From Pleodorina starrii (taxonomy: Eukaryota > Chlorophyta > Chlorophyceae > Chlamydomonadales > Volvocaceae), in NCBI GenBank assembly GCA_030267565.1, contig BRXU01000001.1, forward strand, positions 8,004,001 to 8,068,000: DNA of 64,000 bases. The letters run 5' to 3'. The notes under the pieces are model-generated. The model searched no databases and had not been told where the DNA came from. It worked only from the letters and a program-made list of their open reading frames with translations. Position 1 is the stretch's first letter, and the number at the start of each line of letters is the position of its first letter. Below are positions 24,305 to 35,200 of this stretch, piece by piece. A program made the translations under genes and the position numbers.

Positions 24305-26235
24305 TTTCAGAAAGATGTGTTGATAGGAAGAGAACCCGGTCTTTGATTAAGAAACGTCAGGCAGTTCGAATCGAATAGGCTGCGGCATGCGATAACGCAA
24401 CTTGTGATAGCATCTAAGTGCCAACCCATCCCCTTGGAGATCATATGCGGGCCGCGCGAAATGGACACGTAAGCGGTATATTCACGGGCTCTCCGCCGTA
24501 CCAACCGCTGAGCTAACGACCGCACCAACTGTTCGGCGTTCCCGGTTTGCCGCATTGCCAGTTAACCAGCTGGGACCACATGTGTTACATGAGGAATCAC
24601 CGCCTAACAGTACTGCGGTATCAGCAAATGGAATCACTTTGAGATTCTCAGTCACGCAACTTCCGCTTCACCTGCTTGAGAGCGTCAGGTCCCAGCCGCT
24701 TGTTTCGTTACAAGCACGTCGGGCTGAACTCCGAGCGAACAGTTTACATGCATGCGCCTCACGGCTAATCATGTGCGTCATGAACTCCTACAAAAAATAT
24801 CATGTTTCTTCGGTAACGAACACCAAACGGCGCTGCTGACGTGCCGAGTCCACCTTCATGACCCGATTACATGACCGACAGCCAGACCTCACCTCGTCAC
24901 CACATTTTCAACACAAAGAGGGGGCAGGCACGGGGGGAAATCCCAGCACCGCCATTATTCTTTCTACCCACCGCGCTCAGCAGACGAATGCACACTCGCT
25001 TTCCTCGCCATGGCGTAGCTGATACACCCCATAAAAGCATTGGGGTAGCACAGATTGGACGATAAGAAAGGCCCACACATCACACCTGACCGTCAGCCAC
25101 ATGATCATCACGAACTGCACGCTTCGAAGAGGCAACTCGAGTGCCTTGACGCCAACATTGCCCCACGACGGCGCCGGCAGTCAGGAAGGGGGAAGCACAA
25201 GGCCCCACAAGGCCGTCCCTGCGTAAATTAAAACGTCGAGCACTCGGGATGCCATGCACGTGAAATCCTCGGGATGCCATGCACGCCATGCACGCGAAGT
25301 TCTCCCGTGTCATGTCCGGCATAAAAAGAAACGTCGTCACAAACACTCCCTCATCCCCCCTGTATCGCGGCATCGCTGCCCCGCGGGAGCAGCTGGCTGG
25401 GCGTGCTCTCGAAGACATCCCCCATATCTGCACCCGCGCTGCACCCTAAGCTCCGCTCGCAACGCCAGAACTAGCTGAGACGACAGGAAAGGAAAGAGAA
25501 CAAGAAAGAAACAAGAAAGAAACCTCGTTTCTCATGCCGCACGACAACGGCCAGCATCATTCTTCAGCCGTATCTTTATGCAAGCTACCAGTATGTCGAC
25601 ACCACACGAGGGAACACCTGGTAACCGTCCTTGCTGAAGCAAGCGCCCCGTTCCACACCCACCACGCTTCAATCTTAAGTCCCAGCGTGTATGGCACATG
25701 CAAGCAAATATGATAGGAACCTAGCTAGAAGTGCGGAGGGGGCCACCCCTACCAGAGCCGAGCGTGAGGCCGCCCCGATGCTTCCTCGTGTGGGAGCACA
25801 CCCACCACCTTGCCTCACCTTTCCCTTGCCGCCCTCCGCGGCAGTTCCAGTCCGGCGCCCGGCGAGCGACCCATACGGCGGCGCGCCTATGTACACATTT
25901 CTCCGGGTGTTTGCGTCCCATGCTATCCGGCTCTACGATCTGCACACACCGGTGCGGTAAGGTGGTGCGGCCGCGGTGCAGAAGAGTAACACTCCTGGCC
26001 TCGAACCCGTCATGCTCTCATGCATCAACACACCAGCCGCATCCGTAGCTCCTGCGAACCCTCACGCCACGCATCCAACCCGCCTGAGCCTCGCCGCGCC
26101 CAGAGTGCTCCAATCGTACGACGCGATGTACGGCACCCACATAGCTTCCGGGCCCCTCGCGTCCCTGACGTGCCGCATCCCCGCCGGCCAACCTTAAGCC
26201 CCTTCTTCCCACGCCTCGCCCGCACTGGGACTCTT
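24305..26235. other. Intergenic region between two minus-strand genes
   Basis: No coding block was recognised. The region holds the 3' UTR of the MscS-like gene and the promoter of the TPM-RING gene. A short direct repeat containing GGGATGCCATGCACG lies at about 25241-25290, and a purine-rich GAAAGAAAC tract at about 25483-25520. Confidence 0.45.
24867..24871 (-). terminator. TGTAA poly(A) signal (minus strand), MscS-like gene
   Basis: TTACA on the plus strand is TGTAA on the minus strand. It is the first found by eye downstream of the MscS-like stop, implying a 3' UTR of about 1.4 kb. Further copies lie at 24744-24748 and 24585-24589. Confidence 0.4.
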
Positions 26236-29200
26236 TCAGTCCTTCTTAGGCTTCCCCTCCTGATCACCCGCCGCCGCCGGCCCTTCCGCTCTGGAACCCG
26301 CCGCTGCGGCCGCTGCAGCTGTTGCAGCTGTTGCGGCCGCGGCCGGCCGATGCTGCAGGCCCTCAGCGCTAAACGCCGGCAGCGCGGATGAGGTGCCCGC
26401 GCCGCCGCCGCCGCCGCCGCTCGGTAACATGAGCTCCAGGGGGGGCTGCCAGGAACCTGGCGGCGCCGCGATGCCCTGGAAGAGCCCCGCGCCACCGTCG
26501 GCAGCAGGGGCCGCTGCCTGGGGCTGCGCCAGCGGCATCGTCATGTCGTCCCATTGGCCCTTCTCCGCGTCCTCCAGCAACTTGAGCTGCCGCATCTGGA
26601 TCGCCATTCGGATCTCCTGCGGCGCGCGGGAGCCCGAACCGCAACACGACAGAGACCAAGGCCAGCGGTGCGCATGCAGCCATGTCAGGGCGGCGGGACC
26701 AGCGGCTGCAAGCGAGAGCGACGGGCCTCACTTGCTGATCCTCCTCGTCCCACGGCGGGCCAGACAGCAAGACCCCGTTTGGGGCCCCTCATCGAAGAAC
26801 ACGCGCCCTGACTGCAATCGGAATACACAAATACCGGCATCAGGCGCCCTTACTAACACACACATACATACACAGGACTGCAACCGGGCGCCCTTACTAA
26901 CGCACACAGGAGGAAAGGACGACGGCCGCCCCCGTAACGCGAGCTGGTGAAAAGCAGCCGCGCACCTCCGAAGCTTGCAGGTGGTTGATCCGGTGGTTGC
27001 TGAACGCCAGCTTGTGCTCCGCCAGCTTGGACTGCACCACGTACATGAGCCGGTCACGTGCCGGGACGAGACGCTCAAAGTCGTCGGCTGCGCGCCGGGC
27101 CGGAATATTCGCCATCGACGCGTCGCAAGCATTCCACCCGCAGAGCAGAAAAAGGAGGCGGGGGCGGGGTGAGAAAGGGAGGGAGGGCGAGGGATGGATG
27201 GTCGGGGTCACGCCAGTGCGGTGGGGGCGGAGACGGCGCGGGCGGCTGATGTGTGGAAAGGAGCACCGTTAAGAAGTGGGATGGCGCCACATGGCGGGGA
27301 GATCAGGGACGCGCATTTCCACCAGACGCACTGCGGCTCTCAAGACGAAACGGCCGTGACGCGCAACGCAGTGCAGGCTGCAGCATGCAGCCGCTCACGC
27401 CCCCCCCACTATCGGCCGCCCCCGATCGGCCGCCCCGATTGGGAACCGCCCCTTTGATGTAGGAACTACTCACGTGGGAAGTTGTAGGTGAAGCCGATCC
27501 CCAGGTACACCTTGAGCGGATCCACCACCTCACGAAACGTAACCCGCGGCGTGCCGCAGAAGTCCTGCGCGAGTGGAGGGTGTGCGTGCGACGATGGTGG
27601 CTGGTGGGGGGGCGGATTTCTGTCCCTAGCCGGGCTTACGGGCGCAAAGATGCGGCACAAGGCAGCAGGGAGCAGGACCGCAAACCTCCGCGCGGCGGCG
27701 GCGGCCGCCGCCGCGCCGCTCTGCATGCTGAGCAGTTGGGTACGGTACCCCCGCCCGCCAACTGAGAGCGGCGGCATGAGCGGCGGGGGACGTGAGGCAC
27801 CTCAGTGCAACGGGTCTCCGGCGAGGCACCGACCATGTCCTGGCCTGGCAGCAGCAGCAGCAGGGAAGGAGGCAACACGACGGGGGCGCACGGTATGCGG
27901 CATCAGGCGGCGGCCCAGACGCCTCGTCGGGCAGGCCCTGGGTACAGCGTACAGCGTTCCCCGGCGCCGGCCCCTGGCGCCGGCCCTGGCGCCCCGGCGC
28001 CGGGCCCTGGCCCCCCGGCGCCGGGCCCTGGCCCTCGCACTCACGCCCGGGTGCGCGTTGCAGTGCGCCACGAGCGCATTGCTGATGTCCTGCTTGACCT
28101 CCCACGCCACGCCCACGTCCACCAGGATCCTGTCGTACACGAGCAGTCCAACGAAGCGGGAGGGGGGAGGGGTAGAAGCGGGATCTGTGAGCAGGACTAG
28201 GACCTGGGCAAGACCTGGGCACGGTTGTGCCTTGTGTGTGCGTCTTGGCTAAGATGCGGGCCCTACGACGCGCGTGCCGAGTGTGCACGCCCACCGCAAA
28301 CACAGGCCCGTCTGTCGGCCCTCCTTCCCTCCCTCCCTATCTCCCTCCCTCCCTCCTTCCCCTCGGATGCGCACACGCCCGGGTGCCCCTGCGCTCCGGG
28401 TCCCTCACTTGTGCAGCTCAAACTTGGTCCGCGTGCGTGTCCAGTTGGTCAAGTCCATCGTCATCAGTTTGGTGTTTGGCACGTAGACCTCCTCGTTGGT
28501 CCACCTGCGGACAGAGCGGAGGCACCCCGGCTCGCGCTTCAACACCGTCAGGAAGCCAAGAGGGGCTCTGGGCAGAAAGGAATATCCTGATCACCTCTTT
28601 TCAGGTGCCATGCACCTTCAGGCGCCTTGCATCTTCAGGTGCCTTGCATATAAATGCATGCGGATAATAAAGTAACTAATGCTGTTTCGATACTCTTGAC
28701 AGGTGCAAGGCCGCGGGGATGTGTAGCCGACGCTGGGGTGCAGGGCGACACACGCGGCGCAGCGCAGGGCAGAACCCGGCAGCACTGCCAGCGCTTCCAG
28801 ACCAGTGCGACGGAAAGTGCTGCTGACCACCACCAGTGCTGCTGACCACCACCAGTGCTGCTGACCACCACCAGTGCTGCTGACCACCACCACCAACAAC
28901 AACAACAACCCGGTTTCCATGTTCCAATAAGGGATGCCGCCCGCCTCCTTCCCGCCCGCTGCTGCGCTCACTTGACGAAGTCGGTGTACAGCAGGGAGAT
29001 TCGCTTGACGCGCATGGAGTCACCTGCATGGAGGCACAGCGGAGGCAGTGTGGGGGCAGAGACACCACAGAGGCAGTGTGGGGGCACAAATGGAGCGCAG
29101 CCGTAACTATGGCGTGGCGGCGCGAATGCAACGCTCAGGGTACAGCCCTGACACAGGCCTGCCTGACACATGGCATGCGATTCATCGTCCGATGCAGTAC

Positions 29201-32200
29201 GAATTCACGAAAAATTCACCGAAAATTTCACGGGTCGCGGAAGCAACGCGAGGATTTTAAAGCATGGCCAATACGCCATGCAAGGTGCATTGCACGTACA
29301 GCTACGGTAGCCGGCCGGTACCGGTAACTCCATACCGTTGAAGTAGACCATGTCGCCCACATCGTAGGGGTGCTCCGAAAACAGGAAAAGCACCGACTCG
29401 AATGCGTTCCTGCGCAGGCGTAGCACAGCACAGCACGATACGGCACAGCGTAACGCGGCAGGACGCCGCGCGACATCACAGCAATGCCTGGCAGGCACGG
29501 ATGGCGGCCTCGAGTACAACCCAACGTCTCTGCGACGGTGCTGAGGCGATGCTCCCCCTAATGCCAGCTATGCGCGTGCCAACTCATCTTCTCACCGCGA
29601 CACCGCCGCCTGCACCAGGCCCCTTGCACCGCCCTCCTGCCCTTGCCCCCCTCGCAGCGCTGCAACATAGCACAGCCCGCCTTATTCCCTTTTCGCCCCT
29701 TCTCCCATCCTCCCGCCGCCATCGCGGCGCCGCTTTGGCAGCAGGCCGTCAGCCACCCACTTTGCGGTGTTGCCAAAGATGAAGGTGAGCCCTAGCACGG
29801 TGGCCGAGAAGGTGGAGAAGCCAGCCAAGATGGGCACGCCCCTGTGGTGGGTGAAAAGAAGATACCGCAGCGGAGACGGAGACTGCGGTGGGTAACACAG
29901 ACGAGGTCGCAGCGGCGGAACGGAGAGCGGAAAGGGCATTACCTAGTTCACCACGCGACCGCTGCGTTGGAACGGAGGGCGATGGGCGCCATGGAGGGGT
30001 AAATAAATTATCTGATATCATGGGCCAAGGTTGCTGCAGGGTCGTGGGTTCATCGCTTGAGTCGCCCCCGTCCGTCCCATCGCTGCGATTTCACGTTTAC
30101 GTCCTCTATCCATCAAACCCTCCGCCCTGCGCCCTCCGCACGCCGGATGCGGTACCGTATGTTTCTTATAAACCGCCACCCCCGGTGCATGGCCCCCCGC
30201 CCGCACCCGATGGCCCGCCGCACCATCATCCCTGCACCGTTGACCCGCCCTCACAAGTACCGCCGTCTCCGTCCCTTCGCTGCGGTAGCTTCCCTTCTAC
30301 CCCCTCACCCCCTCACCAGATGGTCAGGTATATGGCCCCGAACAGGAAGTGGATGGCGATGCCCAGAGACAGCTCCAGCGAACGCACGATCGAGTCCGTG
30401 TCGCGCAGGCTGCGAGCCATGTTGCGGCGCTCCGCGTATATGGCCACCACGCGGTCGCGGATCTCGGAGCGGGTCAGCTGGGGAGAGAGGGAGAGGGGGA
30501 GGGGGAAAGACAGGCGCTCCTCACGTGTAACCACCGGCGAGGCGGGCCCCACCTGAAGGTCGGGTTAGGGGCCCCCTCCTCAGCCCCACCCCGCCTCACC
30601 CCGCCTCACCCTCCCCGTCTCATCGTTGCGGCTCCATCTTCAGCATATCAGCACCCGCCTCACCCGCGGTTCCATCTTTCATCTTGAGCACCCGCCTCAC
30701 CTTGCCGTCGCGGTCCGCATCGAACACGTTGAAGGCCTTGAGGGCCATCGCATCGTCATCGCCAAAGAAAAGCTTGAAGTCGTCCAGCGAGATGAACGTC
30801 CTGTACGGGCAGTACAGTACGACAGGCAGTACAGCCTCCACGGTTGGCTCCCCCCGTGCCGCTGCAGCGAGGTACGGTCCACGCGCGCACGCCGCTCCGT
30901 TCCGTTCCGTTGGCCCCTGTTCCGCGACGTGCTTTGGGTTCACGACCCCGCACATGTCCAGCGCCCGAAAACCCTCCACGTCCCACTACGGTACCCGCAC
31001 CCCCCCTTTGCCGTTTCCCCGGTGCCTTACTTGTCGGGGTCAGGGCCGCGCATGTTGAAGTAGAGCGCCTTGGCGAATCGCTTGACGGTCTTGAGCTCAC
31101 GCAGCTGCTCCGCCTCCGACATGCCCCAGTGCTTCCGGATGAGAGCGGTGTAGGTCTTGATCACAATGGCGTCGCGGATCTGCAACGAGAAGAGAAAGAA
31201 AGAAAGAGAGAGAAAGGGATACGTTCTTCGGTCAGTACGGTTGGTTTGATTGCTAGTGAAAAGGCAGGGGCTTAGATGCGTGTGTCACAGGTTAAGGTTC
31301 GTGGCGCTTCAAGGTTAAGGGATGCGGGGATGGGGGGGCACACAGGACCGGCGCTGAGGATCGGGCGCGGACGGCGATGGGACGCTGAGGCGGCCCCGGG
31401 ATCATGGCTAAGACGGCGCAGCGCGGAGTGGACTGTGTGATAGCTACGGCTCTCACACAGTCGAGCGCGGGAGGCTGCGAGACACCTTCAGACCGTCCTC
31501 AACAAGGGCACATCATCGTGGCAGCGCACCACCTCGGCGCCGCCATGCTCTAAGAGCTCAAGAGCGCTAAAGAGCTCAAGAGCTGTTAGGAGCTCATGAG
31601 CTCTAAGGAGCTCAAGAGCTCTAAGGAGCTCAACAGCTCACCTTTTCCAGCTCCGCCTCCGTCATGTTGCGCACCGCCTGGAACGCAAACACAAGCAGCA
31701 CGAAATGGGATATGCGGGCGCGTGAAGGTGCAAAACCCCAGAGCTGCGAAACCGGCAGGTGTCTTGGGGCATGTTTGCGACTTTCATCTTTTAAAAACAA
31801 TCCCAACAGGCAGCGCGGAACGAGCAAGCATGTGGCTCGCCCGCAGCCCCGCAAGAGCCGGTGCAGCACGGCCTCGTTACCATGTGACCTCTGCTATTAT
31901 ACCCAAAAAAATCAATGCTTCCGAGGCTCCCACCACCCTGAAGGAGACCCCTTTGCTCCCGACGTCCTACGGCAACGAACGCCCCCCCGGGAGCGGAATT
32001 TTCCGCTGCGAAATTTTCTTTATACCCCCCGGGGGCGCTCGCGCGCTCCGCAGCCCTCCAGTCAGCCCGACCCGGTCACGCGGTCAGGCCTCACCTTTTT
32101 CTTCTTGATGTCCAGTGGGACCACGTTGAAGGCCTCTGCGCCCAGCTCCGCCAGCCTGCGATGCAGCTCCGGCCCCAAGCCCTCAATCGCCTCTGCGACA

Positions 32201-35200
32201 CACGGCGGGCCCGACCGCACGGCGGGCGGGCGGGATGGGGAGGGGTCAAGGGGTATAAAGAAAATTTCGCAGCGGAGGAGGAGACGGCGTTAGCGAACGG
32301 ACCAAGGGGTGCAACGGGTCAAGGGGTGCAACGGGTGGTTGGGGGATCCGGTTGCGGAAAGGTGGTCCCCTAGCTCCTACCGGTAGATAAGCATGGAGGC
32401 TCAACTAGGGCGGGCGCGGGCGGGGGCGGGCGGGCGGGCGGGCGTCAGCAGCGGCTTCCAGGGAATTCACCGCCGTAACTTGGTTTCATGCACCGCTTAG
32501 GGAGCCAGGAGCAGAGTGCGCAGCGAAGCTGCGGCATTGCGCAATCATGTGCACATTCTTTTCGAGTCTGCCAAACCGTGAGAACCAGCGCGGCATGGCG
32601 CTCGCGCGCTTGAGGCGCCGGTACCTACCCCCCACGATGCTCTTGAGGCGCCTCGGCGGCGAGTCCCGGCCGGGCCTGGCCATGGTCCCGGAGCCCCCGG
32701 AAGTCGCATCTGCAGGGACGGCGCCGGTGGTGCCGCGGCCGGCCACCTGACCAGCCTGAGCCGCCGCCCTGGCGTCGCTCGCCCGGCTAGCGCTGCGGCC
32801 GCCGAACACGCGGGAAATGAGCCAGGACACTACCCCGCCACCCGGCCCGCCACGCGCCGATGCCGCCGCTGCATCAGGCGGGGGCTGCTGCTGGTGCTGC
32901 CGCTCGTGATGGGTGGAGCTCGGCTCGCGGCGGCCGCAGTCGGGAACGGCGGAGGTCTGCGTCAGGAAGGGCTCCGCTGTGGCGACAACCTGCGCGCCGC
33001 TGACGCCGCTGCCGTCACAGCCGCGCCCAGCCGGCGGCGGCGGCGGCGGGGGAGGAGGAGGAGGCGCCGGAGGCGCGGGCGGCGGCGGCGGCTGCGCGCT
33101 GGCTTCGCCGCCCGCAGCGTCGTCGCGCGGCATCAGTCCGTTGCCCATTACGACGACGGTGACGCTCGGTCCGTCTCGGCCGTTCGCAGTCCCCGAGCCG
33201 CCGCCGACGCCGCCGCCGTGCCCCGGCGGCGTAGCCGCCGATGCAGACGACACCGGCGACGCCGATGCCAGCACGTTCGCGCTCCATTTCGGCGGCGAGC
33301 CGGCGTCGTCGTCGCCGCGGCCGGACCCCGCCTGAGCGCCCCGCTGTCCTGACGCGCGACGCTCCGCGATCTCGCTACGCGCCCTGGACCTGAAGCGCCA
33401 GAAGCTCGTCCAGGAGCCGCACCGCGCGGGGGCGGTGCAGCTGCGACCCAGGTCGCGCCCATCCGCCGGGTCCTCCAGCTTAGCGGCGGCGGCTTCGCCG
33501 CCGCTCCCGCTCCGAAACCCGCTCTTGCAACCCGCGCCTAGCCCGTTGGCGACGGCGGCGCCATCGGCGGCGGCGTCACCGCTGCCGCTGTGCACCGGCT
33601 GCGCGCGCTGGCTCAGGCGCTGCAGCGAGGCTACCGGCGGGAAGAGCGACCGGCGTGCCAGCACCGTCTTCAGGCGCAGCTTGCCGCCGGCATCGCGCGC
33701 CTCCGCCTCCGCCTGCGCCGCCTCGATCTGGGCTATGATGCGGCTGCGGGGCACGGAGAGGAGCTGCGCAGGACAGCGGCAGCGGCGAAAGCAGCGTGTG
33801 TGCGGCAGCGTCAGCGTCAGCAGCGTGCACGGCAAGCACGGGCAAGGAACGTATCGCGAAGGACGCGCTAATGGCGCGGAGGGACGTCCCCGAAGCGGCT
33901 GTCGAGCAAGCACCCTGATAATGCGCCCAACAACCCCCCCAAAGCTGCCGTGGTACAGCACCGTGGTACCGCGCCCCAAAGCTGCCGTACAGCCGTGCCT
34001 GCAGGTAGTACTCCTTCTCCAGCGAGTCCTTCAGCTTCTTGAAGTGCGCGGTGCGGTAAAAGTGCATGGAGAAGAGCTTGGCAGTGACGACCTGGGAGGC
34101 GGCCATTGGGGTAACGGCGAGGGCCAGGGCCAGGGGACGGGGGGCGCGCCCCCCCCGTGTGTGCGTCAACCCGGGTGTTTGGGGGCGGCGGGCGGGCGAG
34201 GTGCGGTGCGGTTCGGTGCTATTCGGTGCACGGGGGAGGGACGCAAAAGTAGCTCACTGCCAGGGTAAGGGAGCCACACGCTGCCGTACCGTACGGGGCT
34301 TCAGTGCGCGCAGTATTGGCGGCGTGAAGAAGGCAAGGGCGCAGTGCACGGCCGAGAAGACCGACGCGTGCGCGGCGCGCAACAAGGAAAGGAAAGGTCG
34401 TGCGGCTGAAGCAACGCGGGAGGAGCGCAGCACGGCCGCCTGGGGCTACGGCGCCGGCGTGTGCCAGGGACTGGTACAAAGGCTGGCAAGCGGTACCGCC
34501 GGGACCCTCAAGACGACCCATTGCACCCATTTTTAGGAGTTAGGAAGTTGGGAGACACCGTTTCCACCCCGTCTTTCGACTTCCGAACTCCCAACAGCAT
34601 TGACCAGTTCCGGCCTTTGCTTCTGCCCGCTCAATATACCGTGGGATACGGGTACATGCCGACACACACTCACACACAAAGACACCCGGCTATCACCTTG
34701 AGCACATTGGCCAACGTGAACAGCATGATGCACAGCGTCGCCTTCCAGGTGGCGGACCGAGCCCTGTCGTACGTGCTGGAGCTGCAGCGGCCCTTGTCGC
34801 ACCACAGCCATCTGCACGGGCGAGAAGGCGGCGGGTGGCGGGTGGCGGCGGGTGGCGACCGCAGTTGGGGGTAGCCATAGGGCTACAGCCCGCGAGCGGC
34901 GAGCTGTGGCGACGGCAGGCCGGGGGCGCGCACGGGGTGCACCTTCCCCCCTCCCGGGGGCGAAACGTCAGAGGAACCGGCGAGGACGCGGTCTCCGCAG
35001 TCGCCTTCGCGCCCTTAGGCTTGGGCCGAGGACCATCCCAATGGCCGCATCGAGCTCCCTGTGTTGGAAACGCGCCCGCTGCGCCCGCCGACCGACCACC
35101 TGTCGGTGCCACCGCTTTCCCTCGTCAGCCTGCCGGCGAGCGCCCCTTCCCCGCACTACGGTAGGCATTGCCGGGTTCTGTGTCGCCCCCACATCCCGCC

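Noticed and set aside
24499..24516. tRNA-like A box on the minus strand (TTAGCTCAGCGGTTGGTA)
   Set aside because: No matching B box or T-arm at the right distance and no acceptor-stem pairing could be found; the nearest TTCGA-like sequence is about 140 bases away.
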